From the NCBI GenBank assembly GCA_016935015.1, contig JAFGRT010000076.1:1-64000 (forward strand): a DNA stretch of 64,000 nt, given 5' to 3'. The notes under the pieces were generated by a model. The model ran no database searches. It was given only the letters and a program-made list of their open reading frames with translations, and was not told where the DNA came from. The position numbers were made by a program, and so were the translations under genes. Below, in pieces: positions 9,187 through 19,244 of the stretch (positions are counted from its first letter, which is position 1; each line of letters starts with the position of its first letter). This stretch comes from Acidobacteriota bacterium. GTDB taxonomy: Bacteria; Acidobacteriota; JAAYUB01.

Positions 9187-10923
9187 ATGCCGGCGCAGAC
9201 GAAAATGGAAAAACTCTTTTTCTATGCCGCTCAGATGCTCAATTCCACCCTGGAATACGAAGAGCTCATGAAGCAGATCCTGTGCCTGACCCTGGAGGCG
9301 ACGGATGCCGAGGCGGCCATGGTCTACCGCATCGACCCCCACGTGGCCAACATCCGCGCCCGTTTCCGGCGGCGGGAGGACGAAACCCTGCAGTATTTCA
9401 AGCTGCCCAAGGGGAAGGGCATCGTCGGCTGGACGGCCGAGCAGCAGAGACCGGTCATTGTCAACGATGTGACCACCGACGAGCGGTTTCTCAAGGATTT
9501 CGAGGACATCGTCGGCCTCCGCTTCCGCTCTGTGCTGATGGTTCCCCTGTTCGGGCGGGGCCAGCTCATCGGCGTCATCGAGGCCGTCAACAAGCGGAGC
9601 GGCCATTTCACCGACAACGATCTGGACCTCCTGACCACCCTGTCCAGCCCCTGCGCCGTGGCCATCGATAACGCCAACCTGTTCCGTGAGACCCGCCGCG
9701 TGGCCCGGGAGCGGCAGTTGCTCTTCGAGGTGGGCAAGAAGCTGGCCAGCAGTCTGGACGTGGACTCATCCCTCAAAATGATCCTTCACTCGGTGCGGGA
9801 TGTCATCGGCTTCAACGCAGGCGGCATCTACCTGCTGGAAGAGGACAGCGAGAGCCTCTACACCGTCTATGCCGAAGGCTACTGTGAGGAGGAGGGCCTC
9901 GACGTGGCCCTCAAGTTCGGCCGGGGCCTGGTGGGCTGGGTGGCCAAGACGGGCGAACCGATCATCGTGCCCGATGTGACGGAAAACAAGATTTATGTGA
10001 ACTGCCATCACGAAACCCGTTCGGAAATCGTCGTGCCTCTGAAGATCGAAAACCGGGTGCTGGGCGTCATGAACCTGGAATCAAACCGGCGGGCCGCCTA
10101 CGACGAGGGGAGCCTGAATCTGCTCACCGCCCTGGCCGGCCAGGCGGCCATTTCGGTGGAACGGGCGGTGCTGCACGAGAAAATGCTGAGCAATCAGCAG
10201 ATCCAGGCCCAGCTGAGTGTCGCCCGGCAGATCCAGCTCACCTTCCTGCCCAAGCATGACCCGCAACTGGCCGGCTACGACATTTCGGGCATCAACATCC
10301 CTTCGGGCGAGGTGGGCGGTGATTACTTCGATTTCATCCGCATCATCGACCAGCACACCGGCATCGCCATCGCCGACGTTTCGGGGAAGGGCATTCCGGC
10401 CTCCCTCATCATGGCCGCTTTCCGCGCCTCCCTCATCGCCGAGATCCGCAACAACTACACCATCAGCACCATCTGCGGCAAGGTCAACCGACTGCTGACG
10501 GAATCCCTGGAGGAGGGGAACTTCGTCACCGCCTTCTACGGCGTGCTCGATTCCAAGAACCATGTCTTCACCTTCGCCAACTGCGGCCACAACTATCCGG
10601 TCTGGCTGCGGGCCGACGATACAGTCGGCTATCTGACGGAGGGCGGTCTGCCCCTTGGCTTCAGCGACGCCGCTGCCTACGAGGAACGGCCGGTCTCGCT
10701 GCTGCCGGGTGATCTCCTCTTTTTCTACACCGACGGCGTTACCGAAACGGCCGATGATCAGGAGGCGGAATTCGGCCTCGAACGGCTGCTGGCGGCCCTG
10801 CGCCATTCCCGCCATCTGCCGGCGCGGGAGATCCACCGGCGCATCTATGACGAGGTACGGGAGTTCGCCGGCGAGCGTCATGTGTTCGACGACCTGACCA
10901 TGATCGTCCTGAAGCGGGAGTGA
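9187..10923 (+). CDS. GAF-GAF-SpoIIE-type PP2C serine phosphatase (RsbU-like)
   Basis: Start MPAQTKMEK preceded by a GGGAGGA-like RBS; two GAF domains; SGINIPSGEVGGDYFDFIRI, IADVSGKGIPASLIMA, LLFFYTDGVTET. Confidence 0.9.
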   Translation: MPAQTKMEKLFFYAAQMLNSTLEYEELMKQILCLTLEATDAEAAMVYRIDPHVANIRARFRRREDETLQYFKLPKGKGIVGWTAEQQRPVIVNDVTTDERFLKDFEDIVGLRFRSVLMVPLFGRGQLIGVIEAVNKRSGHFTDNDLDLLTTLSSPCAVAIDNANLFRETRRVARERQLLFEVGKKLASSLDVDSSLKMILHSVRDVIGFNAGGIYLLEEDSESLYTVYAEGYCEEEGLDVALKFGRGLVGWVAKTGEPIIVPDVTENKIYVNCHHETRSEIVVPLKIENRVLGVMNLESNRRAAYDEGSLNLLTALAGQAAISVERAVLHEKMLSNQQIQAQLSVARQIQLTFLPKHDPQLAGYDISGINIPSGEVGGDYFDFIRIIDQHTGIAIADVSGKGIPASLIMAAFRASLIAEIRNNYTISTICGKVNRLLTESLEEGNFVTAFYGVLDSKNHVFTFANCGHNYPVWLRADDTVGYLTEGGLPLGFSDAAAYEERPVSLLPGDLLFFYTDGVTETADDQEAEFGLERLLAALRHSRHLPAREIHRRIYDEVREFAGERHVFDDLTMIVLKRE

Positions 10924-10939
10924 CGGGCGGGGTGACGGA

Positions 10940-11353
10940 TCAGCCGCGCCGGCGGGCACCGGCGGAATCGCCGGCCGCGGCGTGAGAGCGGCGCCGGTCG
11001 CGGATGTTCAGGGCCACGCCCAGCACCAGGGCGGCCAGGTAGGCGGCCAGGGTGAGGCCGTCCACCAGGGTGGCGTTGAGGTCGGTCCCCAGGAGCGTAT
11101 CCGCCAAAAATTTCACGTAGGAAATGGGCAGGTCGGTGTCACCCAGCGCCCGGCGGACCTGCCAGTGCCACTCGGTGCAGGGGCAGTAACCCCAGCCGTA
11201 CCAGATTCCCAGGCCGAACCAGGAGGCGCCCACCCCCAGCACCACCAGCAGGTGCAGCTGGCGGGTGCGGCGCCAGAGCCAGCCGCCGAGCACGAAGGCG
11301 ATGAGCGATGTGTGAAAGGTGAAAAAAAACAGATCCAGCAGCGGATAGAGCAT
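10940..11353 (-). CDS. DUF2784-like small membrane protein
   Basis: 137 aa; hydrophobic; GWGYCPCTEWHWQVRRALG motif. Confidence 0.55.
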   Translation of the reverse strand: MLYPLLDLFFFTFHTSLIAFVLGGWLWRRTRQLHLLVVLGVGASWFGLGIWYGWGYCPCTEWHWQVRRALGDTDLPISYVKFLADTLLGTDLNATLVDGLTLAAYLAALVLGVALNIRDRRRSHAAAGDSAGARRRG

Positions 11354-11387
11354 GGCGCGGTCCTCGGCGGCGGCCCGGGTTAAGCCG

Positions 11388-11843
11388 CTATTCCGATCCG
11401 GGTCCCGGTTCCTGGCGCTGAAAGGTGACGAACCGGTCGTACTTCTGCCTGGTCATGGAGAGACCGCCCACGCCTATGGCCAGCGCGCCGTAGCCCACCT
11501 CCCGGATTTTGGCGTACAGCGCGGCGGACATCTCGGGGTAAACCAGCCCGGCGAGGAACAGGAAAACGGCCACGACGACGGCCAGGCAGAAGGAGACCGT
11601 CGAAAAGAGAATGGTGCGGCGAAACCAGCGCGCCTGGCGGAACTGCCGGATTTCCCGGGCGGTCAGCCGGCTGTCCTGGAAGCCTTCCAGCGCCAGTCCC
11701 ATGCCGACGAGAAACACGCCGAAGCCGATGTTCTCCAGCACGTGCTCGGACCGCCGGACGAGTTCCGGCAGGGCGGTCACGCAGCCCCAGGCGTAAAAGG
11801 CGTATTTCAGATAGCTCAGATAATGAAAGAACCGGCTGTTCAT
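11388..11843 (-). CDS. Hypothetical membrane protein
   Basis: 151 aa; several hydrophobic helices; clear ORF. Confidence 0.6.
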   Translation of the reverse strand: MNSRFFHYLSYLKYAFYAWGCVTALPELVRRSEHVLENIGFGVFLVGMGLALEGFQDSRLTAREIRQFRQARWFRRTILFSTVSFCLAVVVAVFLFLAGLVYPEMSAALYAKIREVGYGALAIGVGGLSMTRQKYDRFVTFQRQEPGPGSE

Positions 11844-12079
11844 GATGCTCCTCTCGTTGAGGTTGGTGGTTTCATGTTTTGTCTGAAGAATCTTTCATAT
11901 CACAAAACCGGTCAATGCCAGGAAAAAGATGATCGTTGCCGGGTAAAAAGCGCTTTCGGAGATGACAGGCGGCAGAATGATGGCCTGCCCGAAGCTGACG
12001 TGATCATGGGCCGCCATGGACAACATGGATGTCATGGACGCAGTGGACCGGGCGGACTTGCCCAGCCCGGAGTGAATTC

Positions 12080-14296
12080 TCAGAACCTCGTCAGGTCGAA
12101 GGAGAGGCCCACCATGAACGTCCGCGGCGCCAGCCAGATCTGGAAGTCGTTGGGAATGGGGTTGCCCGCCGCGTCGCGCAGAAACACGTCCCGCTCGTCG
12201 AAGATGTTTTCCACCTGGAAGAAGGCGGAGATGGTGTAGTCGCCTTCCGTCCACAACTTCTTGCTGACGTGGAATTTCCACACCTGGTAGGCCGGTTGGG
12301 AGGTGCCGTCCTCGAATTCCACCGCCCCGTTGATGTCGGCCCGCAGGTTGGCGCGGAGGCCGTAGCGCGGATTGGCCCACAGGATCTTGGCGAAGGCGGA
12401 ATGCTTGGGATAATTCCGCACCTCCACGCCGTCGGGATCCTCCCGCTGGACGAAAGTGTAGGCCAAGGATGGGGTGAACCCGTAGGGCAGGTTCACGTCC
12501 ACGCTGCTGTTGACGCCGCGGGCCGTATACTCCCGCAGGTTGGTGTAGGAAATGGGGCCGAAGGGAAACTGGCTGAAATCGAAAACGATGCCGTCCTGGA
12601 TACGGTTGTGGAAATAATCGAAGGAGACGTTGGCGGCGGAGCCGGTGAAGACGTAACCGGCGGTGATGTTGTCGGATATCTCCGGTTTCAGGGCCGGATT
12701 GCCGCGGAAAAAGGGGCCGAGGTCGAGGTAAAGCTCGCCGAAATTGGGTGCGCGGAAACCGTGCCCGTAACTGAAACGGATACTGTGCTGCCGGTTGAAG
12801 TCAACCATGGCGCTTACCTTGGGGCTGAATGCATCGCCGAAATCGCTGTAGTCGTCGTAACGGAATCCGAGGGAGAAGCGGAAGCGGGGCGCCACATTGA
12901 ACTCGTTCTGGGCCCAGACCACGTGGATGTCGCGGTCCGCCTCAGACGTGCCGCCGATGTTCAGGTTTTCGCGATCCATCTTTTCGTTGCGGAACTCGTA
13001 ACCCACCTGCAGCAGCTGTTCCTGGTTCAGCAGGCGCCAGGTCTGGCGGCCGATGACGTTCAGCTCGTTGTTGTATTCCTGCCAGGGCTGGATAGGTTCG
13101 ATCCGGTCCTCATATTTGCGGGTTTCTTCCCGGTCGTAGCGGGAGTGGGTGTAGCGCAGGCTAAGCACCGTGGATTCGGTGATGATGAACTCGGCTTCGG
13201 GTGATACGGTCCAGCGGGCGATATCCCGCACCGAATTGTACACTTCCTCACCGATCTGGGTGGCGCCGGTGAAGAAGTAATTGTCGATCTGGCGGAGGGC
13301 GTACTCGGCGAAGCCGCGCAGGATGATCCGGTCGCCGAATTTCTGCTCCAGATTGGTGCTGACGTTGGTGAAACGGCTCTCCGGCTGGCCGATGGTCTGG
13401 GGATTCTCGGGATCCAGATCGAAACCCTCGTAGTAGCGGTAGGAGGCGTTGACGATGCCGCTGAAGCCGCCACGGCTGAGACTGAAGGAGTTGCCGATCT
13501 GGGTGTCCTGGTAGGAGCCGTAGGAGAAATTGAACTGGTCGGCATAGCCGGCGGTGGTCGGTTTTTTGGTGATGAAATTGATGACACCGCCCAGGGCATC
13601 GGAGCCGTAGAGGGCCGACCCGGCGCCCTTGACCACCTCGATGCGCTCGAACGGCTGCATGGTGAGGTCTTCCAGGTTCAGGTCGCCCAGGCCGTTCTTG
13701 CCCAGCAGGCGCCGCCCGTCCACCAGCACCAGCACGCCGCTGTTGGGGATGCCGTTGATGGAGACATGACCCTGGCCGCCGCCGGTGCTCACCAGCACGC
13801 CGCTGCCCGCCTGCTCGCTCAGGACGTCCTTGGCCGTGCGGGCGCCCGTGTCCTCGATCTCGGCCTCGCCGATGACCGTCGTCGGCTCGGGCACATTGCG
13901 CAACAGTTCCACGCGGCGGTTGGCGGTGGTGACGGTGATGGTGTCGGAGAACTCCGCCAGGGTCAGAGTGACGTCCAATTCCAGAATGTCGCCCGCGGTG
14001 AGGCGGATATCGTCACGGATATAGTCGGCGAAACCCCGGTAGGTGACCATGAGGTGATGGAGACCGGGAACCTGTCCGCTGAAGCGGGCCAGGCCCTGGT
14101 CATCCGTGACCTGCCGGCCGGCCGCGCCGGTGTCCAGATGGGTCAGCACCACCGTGGCGTTGGGGATCACTCCGTCGCGGTCCCGGACCTGGACGGTCAG
14201 ACCGGCTGTGGATTCCGCCGGAACGATGGTCAGAAAAATCCCGGCCATAACAGTCAGAATCAGCATCAACATACTCTTGGATTGATTGGGGATCAT
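12080..14296 (-). CDS. TonB-dependent receptor with N-terminal carboxypeptidase-regulatory-like domain
   Basis: 738 aa; plug motifs (NVPEPTTVIGEAEIEDTGARTAKDVLSEQAG, INGIPNSGVLVLVDGRRLLG, IEVVKGAGSALYGSDALGGVINFITKK), C-terminal F after a beta-rich barrel; GGGAGGAG RBS. Confidence 0.93.
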   Translation of the reverse strand: MIPNQSKSMLMLILTVMAGIFLTIVPAESTAGLTVQVRDRDGVIPNATVVLTHLDTGAAGRQVTDDQGLARFSGQVPGLHHLMVTYRGFADYIRDDIRLTAGDILELDVTLTLAEFSDTITVTTANRRVELLRNVPEPTTVIGEAEIEDTGARTAKDVLSEQAGSGVLVSTGGGQGHVSINGIPNSGVLVLVDGRRLLGKNGLGDLNLEDLTMQPFERIEVVKGAGSALYGSDALGGVINFITKKPTTAGYADQFNFSYGSYQDTQIGNSFSLSRGGFSGIVNASYRYYEGFDLDPENPQTIGQPESRFTNVSTNLEQKFGDRIILRGFAEYALRQIDNYFFTGATQIGEEVYNSVRDIARWTVSPEAEFIITESTVLSLRYTHSRYDREETRKYEDRIEPIQPWQEYNNELNVIGRQTWRLLNQEQLLQVGYEFRNEKMDRENLNIGGTSEADRDIHVVWAQNEFNVAPRFRFSLGFRYDDYSDFGDAFSPKVSAMVDFNRQHSIRFSYGHGFRAPNFGELYLDLGPFFRGNPALKPEISDNITAGYVFTGSAANVSFDYFHNRIQDGIVFDFSQFPFGPISYTNLREYTARGVNSSVDVNLPYGFTPSLAYTFVQREDPDGVEVRNYPKHSAFAKILWANPRYGLRANLRADINGAVEFEDGTSQPAYQVWKFHVSKKLWTEGDYTISAFFQVENIFDERDVFLRDAAGNPIPNDFQIWLAPRTFMVGLSFDLTRF

Positions 14297-14629
14297 TTCT
14301 CCTCCCGCGAAGGGATTGATTGTGATATCACGTATGATGGTATCGGCTGTCTGTAGGTTGCCGCCGTATCGGTTGTTATCCTACCATGACCGGCGACTAT
14401 TTGGTATGGGAGGAATTCCCGGCACGGGAAATTACTCAGATCGAGGTCCGGATGGAGCGGTTGTGACCGGAAAGCGCTTGTATTTTTGAGGATTCCGATG
14501 TATAAAACTTCCACCCCGACGGGAAGACAATGGTGGTTTTCTGGTTCGGGGAATGATTTGCGGGAGTGTATCCGGCGGTCGCCGCGGCCTGGACGGAATC
14601 CATATTAACCATTACAGGAGTGAAGTTCG

Positions 14630-14923
14630 ATGGGTAAGAGAATTTATGTTGGGAACCTGCCGTTCCGCGCCACTAAGGAAGAGATCGGTGAGCTGTTTGA
14701 GCGGTATGGTGAAGTTCATGACGTCGACCTGATTTTCGATCGCGACACGGGACGTCCGCGGGGATTCGGCTTCGTGGAAATGGATGACGAGCCGGCGGAA
14801 GCGGCCATCGCCGCCCTGAACGGTACGGACTTCGGCGGACGAACGCTGCGGGTGAATGAGGCCCGGGAAAGGGCCCCCCGGCGTGACCGCCGCTTTGAGG
14901 AATCCGATAACGAGCTGGAATAG
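14630..14923 (+). CDS. RRM-domain RNA-binding protein
   Basis: 97 aa; KRIYVGNLPFRATKEEIGELFERYG (RNP2) and RPRGFGFVEMDD (RNP1). Confidence 0.95.
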   Translation: MGKRIYVGNLPFRATKEEIGELFERYGEVHDVDLIFDRDTGRPRGFGFVEMDDEPAEAAIAALNGTDFGGRTLRVNEARERAPRRDRRFEESDNELE

Positions 14924-15027
14924 CCGTTTTTTCCATTCAACCTCGTTGTTTCTGTTCATTTCCCGGGGAAGCAGTTCTCCGGGCCGCCTCCCGGGACCGG
15001 AAGCACAGATAAACCGGACAACCTGAC

Positions 15028-15065
15028 ACCGCCAAAACGGCCGTCGTTTTGGCGGTACTTTTTTT
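15028..15065 (+). terminator. Rho-independent terminator after the RRM gene
   Basis: 12-bp perfect stem ACCGCCAAAACG-gccgt-CGTTTTGGCGGT followed by ACTTTTTTT. Confidence 0.9.
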
Positions 15066-15218
15066 CGGCCGACCGTGCCGGTTCCATGGCACCCGGCGCC
15101 GTTCTCCGGAGACCGGCGAACGACGGTCCGCGGGGTGAAGTGCTGCCGGGATGCGGGATTTTCAGGAACCCGCCCCGGTGGCAGGTCATCCAAAAACATT
15201 GATCAACGGTGTGCCGTT

Positions 15219-17180
15219 ATGTCGAACGAGCAGATGCATATCCAGCAACAGCTGGCCTCACTGGAGCAGATACAGCCGGAATCGCCTGTAAAGGTGGATC
15301 GCATGCTGGAACTGGCGGAGAGGATCGCCATCAGCATGCCGCGTGACAGCCTTGAGCTCATCTCTCGGGCCGAAACCCTGGCCGAACGTCTGGACTACAC
15401 CCGCGGCCGGATCCACGGCATGACCATGCTCGGCTTCGCCCAGTTCATGATGTCGGATTTCGAGACCGCCCGCGAAAACCTCCAGCAAGCCTACGACTTG
15501 GCTGAGAAGGCCGAGGAGAAAGATCTTCAGGCTTTCGCCCTGACCATCATGGCTATCGCCCAGCAGAACCTGGGCAACTTCGATGAGGCCTTCGCCCTGG
15601 CTTTTCAGGGACTGAAAATGAACCAGGCCATGGGCAATCGTCGACTGGAGGCCTGGAATCTGTACGCGGCCGCCGGTGGTTTTCAGGAGATGGGCGATTT
15701 GCCGCGAGCCCTGGATTACCTGGAGCGGGCCTCGCGCCTGTTCGGGGAGACCGGGGACCGGGTTGGGGCCGCCTGGGCGCACAACGGGATCGGACGGGTC
15801 CATCAGTCCCGTCATGAGTTCGATACGGCCCACCGCTTTTTTTTCCGCAGCCTGCGGTTGTTCGAGGGTGTCGGCAACATCATCGGCGAGGCCCGCGCCC
15901 TCCATGATCTCGGTCAGATTTTAGTGGAGCGGGCGGAATACGAGCCGGCCCTCCTCTATCACCTCAAGAGCTTGCAGCTCCGGATTTCCGCCGGCAACAA
16001 GCAGGCCCAGACCATGAGCCTGATCAATATCGGCCGGCTCTTTCTGCGGCAAAACGATACGGACAAGGCCCTGGGTTTTTTGCAGAAAGCGTTGGTGCTG
16101 TCCACGGAAATCAAGGTCAAACCACGGCTCTACCAGGCCCATGAAGCGTTGTCCCAGGCCTTTGAAATGAAAGGGGACAAAGCCAAGGCCCTGCAGCACT
16201 ACCAGCGTTTTCACCAGTTGAAGGAGCAGGTCTTCAACGACGAGACCAACGCCCGCATAAAGAACCTGCAGATCCGCTTCGAGACCGAACAGTCGGAGAA
16301 GGAGGCGGAGCTGATTCGTCTGAAGAACGAGGAATTGCAGGACAAGAACCGACAGCTGGAAAAACTGCTGCAGGAGCTGCACGAGGCCCAGACGCAGCTG
16401 ATCCAGAGCGAAAAGCTGGCGGCCATGGGGGCGCTGGTCGCCGGTGTGGTCCACGAGCTGAACAATCCCGTGGGTGCCATCACCAGTTCCGCCGACGCCA
16501 TCGGCCGCTGCGCCGCCAGTCTGTCCCGTCTGCTGGACGGATCGGCCGATCTGGCGGAACTGAAGGCGAATCCCCGCCTGCAACGAACCCTCGACATTCT
16601 CCAAAACACCGGCCGGGTCAATCAGGAAGCGGGCGAGCGGGTGTCCCGCCTGGTCAACAGCCTGAAGCGGTTTGTTCGCCTGGACGAGGCCGTGTTCCAG
16701 AAAACCGATATCCACCAGTGCCTGGAAAACACCATCGTGCTGCTGGAAAATCATCTGCAGGACCGGATCCGCCTGGTGCGCGAATACGGCGACCTTCCGG
16801 AAATGGCCTGTTTCCCGGCCGAACTCAACCAGGTGTTCATGAATCTGCTGACCAACGCCATCCAGGCCATTGCCGGCGAGGGTGTCATTACCATCCGTAC
16901 CCGTCGCGAGGACGACATGGCGCGCATCGAGTTCCGCGACACGGGTCAGGGGATCCCGTCCGACCGGCTGGCCCGGCTGTTCGAACCGAATTTCACCCGC
17001 CAGGGGGAGCGGGTCAAGGCCGGTCTGGGCCTGCCCACCTGCCTGCAGATTGTGCGCCAGCACCACGGCACCATCGAAGTGGAGAGCACGCCGGGACAGG
17101 GCACCACCTTTACGGTCAGCCTGCCTATGGAATGGCAGGCCGACTGGACGACGTCGCGATCCGTCCCGGCCCGCGCCTGA
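15219..17180 (+). CDS. TPR-containing sensor histidine kinase
   Basis: 653 aa from MSNEQMHIQQQ; multiple TPRs; H-box GVVHELNNPVGAI; NLLTNAIQAI, DTGQGIPSDRL, GLGLPTC. Confidence 0.9.
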   Translation: MSNEQMHIQQQLASLEQIQPESPVKVDRMLELAERIAISMPRDSLELISRAETLAERLDYTRGRIHGMTMLGFAQFMMSDFETARENLQQAYDLAEKAEEKDLQAFALTIMAIAQQNLGNFDEAFALAFQGLKMNQAMGNRRLEAWNLYAAAGGFQEMGDLPRALDYLERASRLFGETGDRVGAAWAHNGIGRVHQSRHEFDTAHRFFFRSLRLFEGVGNIIGEARALHDLGQILVERAEYEPALLYHLKSLQLRISAGNKQAQTMSLINIGRLFLRQNDTDKALGFLQKALVLSTEIKVKPRLYQAHEALSQAFEMKGDKAKALQHYQRFHQLKEQVFNDETNARIKNLQIRFETEQSEKEAELIRLKNEELQDKNRQLEKLLQELHEAQTQLIQSEKLAAMGALVAGVVHELNNPVGAITSSADAIGRCAASLSRLLDGSADLAELKANPRLQRTLDILQNTGRVNQEAGERVSRLVNSLKRFVRLDEAVFQKTDIHQCLENTIVLLENHLQDRIRLVREYGDLPEMACFPAELNQVFMNLLTNAIQAIAGEGVITIRTRREDDMARIEFRDTGQGIPSDRLARLFEPNFTRQGERVKAGLGLPTCLQIVRQHHGTIEVESTPGQGTTFTVSLPMEWQADWTTSRSVPARA

Positions 17181-17224
17181 GTGTGTTCACCCCCCTCCCA
17201 AAAGCAACCAGTCATGTCGTTCGA

Positions 17225-17520
17225 TTATCCGGGCGGGCGATTGTACCGGCGGGCCAGCTCATCGGGCGGCGTGCCCCGCAGGTAGAGCCAGACGAGCCAG
17301 GCGTTGCGCAGCTGGGTGCGTACCAGGCCGTGGTGCCGCAAACGGCGGGCCGCGGTGACGACCCGACCCGGGAAGGAGAGGATGCGGGTGGCATCCTCGC
17401 TGCCGACGTCGGCCGCGATTACCTCCACGGCCGGCAGCCCGACGCGCAGGGGGCCAGGGTGTCGTCGATCCACGCCTCTTCGTTGAAGGTTGGGATGATG
17501 ACGGAGTAACGGGGTTTCAT
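17225..17520 (-). pseudogene. Remnant of a family-2 glycosyltransferase (frameshift plus missing central region)
   Basis: Frame 1 MKPRYSVIIPTFNEEAWIDDTLA (start 17520) continues in another frame as EVIAADVGSEDAT and then the C-terminal-type segment PGRVVTAARRLRHHGLVRTQLRNAWLVWLYLRGTPPDELARRY. Confidence 0.7.
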
Positions 17521-18842
17521 TCGCTCGCGGGCCGGGCGGACCGGAAACCGGTTGTATCTGCCGTCGGTGCCAGGAAGGCAAAACCGTTCATGGGCCGGCC
17601 GCCCTTGATGGTTTCCACGCAGTGGTTCACTCCGAAAAAATAGGGGATGATGCGGTAGTCGGCGCAATCCATGACGGCCAGATCGGCCGCCTTGCCCGGT
17701 TCCAGGGAGCCGAGGCGGTCCCCCTGGTCCAGGGCATGGGCGCCGTTGATGGTGGCCGCCGTCAAAGCCTCCGCCGGCGACATTTTCATCTGCGTGCAGG
17801 CGATGGCCAGGATGAGCTGCATGTTGAGGGTAAAACAGCTGCCCGGGTTAAAATCCGTGGCCAGGGCGACGGGGACGCCGCCGTCAATGAGCGCCCGCGC
17901 CGGCGGGTAGTGCTCCAGGGCCAGGTTGAAAGCCGTGCCCGGCAGCAGGCCGGCCACGGTGCGCTGATCGGCCATGGCGCGGATGCCCGCCGGGCTGATC
18001 TTTTCCAGGTGATCAGCGCCTACGGCGTTAAGTCGCGCCGCCAGTTCGGCCGCACCGAACGGAGCCAACTCGTCGGCGTGGATTTTCGGCCGCAAGCCGA
18101 ACCGGGCCGCGGCTTCCAGGATTTCCGCCGTCTCCGCCACCGAGAAAAAGCCACGGTCGCAGAACACGTCGCAGAACACCGCCAGCTTCTCTGCGGCCAC
18201 CCGAGGCAGCATGTCATGGATGATAAGGTTGAGGTAGCCGCGGTGGTCGTCCCGGTATTCCGCCGGATAGGCATGGGCTCCCAGAAACGTAGGCACCATC
18301 TCCAGCGGAGTGTGCGCGCCGGCGTCGCGGATGGCCCGCAGCAGTTTCAGCTCGCCGTCGACGCTGAGCCCGTAGCCGCTCTTGGCCTCGATGGTGGTCG
18401 TGCCGTGCGCCAGAAACAGGGGGGCGTAATGCAGGATATTGGCCGTGATCTGCTCCCGGGACGCCTGGGCTACCCGGCGGGCGCTGTTGAGGATGCCTCC
18501 GCCCCGGGCGGCGATTTCCTCGTAGGTCGCGCCGCGGATGCGCAGCTCGTACTCCTCCTCCCGCGTGCCGGCAAAGGCCGGATGGGCGTGGGAGTCCACG
18601 AAACCGGGCAGGACCACCAGCGGCCGACCGGCCAGATCGACGATACGGTCGCACTGCCGCCGCAGATCGTCGGGAACGGCAGAGCTGGGTCCGACCCAAC
18701 GGATGCGTCCGTCACCGAGGATCACCGCCCCATCGGCGATGAGGCCGAGGCCGTTCATTTCCGCCCCGACCCGGGGCCGGGCGGGCCCGGCCATAGTCAG
18801 GAGCTGGTGAATGTGGAGTATGGCCAGATTGGCGTCCGTCAT
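17517..18842 (-). CDS. hutI: Imidazolonepropionase
   Basis: 441 aa; GFVDSHAHPAFAGTREEEYELRIRGATYEEIAARGGGI, HGTTTIEAKSGYGL, ALATDFNPGSC. Confidence 0.95.
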   Translation of the reverse strand: MTDANLAILHIHQLLTMAGPARPRVGAEMNGLGLIADGAVILGDGRIRWVGPSSAVPDDLRRQCDRIVDLAGRPLVVLPGFVDSHAHPAFAGTREEEYELRIRGATYEEIAARGGGILNSARRVAQASREQITANILHYAPLFLAHGTTTIEAKSGYGLSVDGELKLLRAIRDAGAHTPLEMVPTFLGAHAYPAEYRDDHRGYLNLIIHDMLPRVAAEKLAVFCDVFCDRGFFSVAETAEILEAAARFGLRPKIHADELAPFGAAELAARLNAVGADHLEKISPAGIRAMADQRTVAGLLPGTAFNLALEHYPPARALIDGGVPVALATDFNPGSCFTLNMQLILAIACTQMKMSPAEALTAATINGAHALDQGDRLGSLEPGKAADLAVMDCADYRIIPYFFGVNHCVETIKGGRPMNGFAFLAPTADTTGFRSARPASE

Positions 18843-18844
18843 CC

Positions 18845-19171
18845 CTACCGTCCTTCCTCGAAGTATCCGTAAATGCGCTGCAGGTCCTCGGTATGCAGCA
18901 CCTCCACCTTCTCGATGTGAGAGGCGGCCGCCAGCACCGCTTCGCGATACTTTTCACGCGGAATTTCTCCGGACTTGAGCCGGCGGTGGTACTCGTCAAA
19001 TCGTCGCTGAACCTGGGCCGGGTCGAGGCCGGGTTCGATTTTTTCCAGAATGGTGCGGATCACCACGTAATCCAGAAATTCCACGTCATAGCTCCGGAAA
19101 AGGAGGAAACCGGCCACCACAAAGACAATGATTAGCGCCGATACCACAATGAAGACGCGATGGATTTCCAT
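18845..19171 (-). CDS. Hypothetical single-TM protein
   Basis: 108 aa; N-terminal TM; directly upstream of hutI. Confidence 0.6.
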   Translation of the reverse strand: MEIHRVFIVVSALIIVFVVAGFLLFRSYDVEFLDYVVIRTILEKIEPGLDPAQVQRRFDEYHRRLKSGEIPREKYREAVLAAASHIEKVEVLHTEDLQRIYGYFEEGR

Positions 19172-19244
19172 TTGACCCTCTTGGCGCGTTCTGTTAATAT
19201 TCTACTGAATTTGGGCGGATTATCAAAGGTCAAACGGGACGGCG

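Noticed and set aside
11895-12016. Possible small membrane peptide on the minus strand (MAAHDHVSFGQAIILPPVISESAFYPATIIFFLALTGFVI)
   Set aside because: No recognisable RBS and not distinguishable from a chance ORF; would need Ribo-seq or conservation.
12029-13204. 391-aa plus-strand ORF
   Set aside because: Antisense to the TonB-dependent receptor.
14322-14331. GTGATATCAC palindrome upstream of the TonB-dependent receptor
   Set aside because: Only 10 bp and not extended; expected by chance at this scale.
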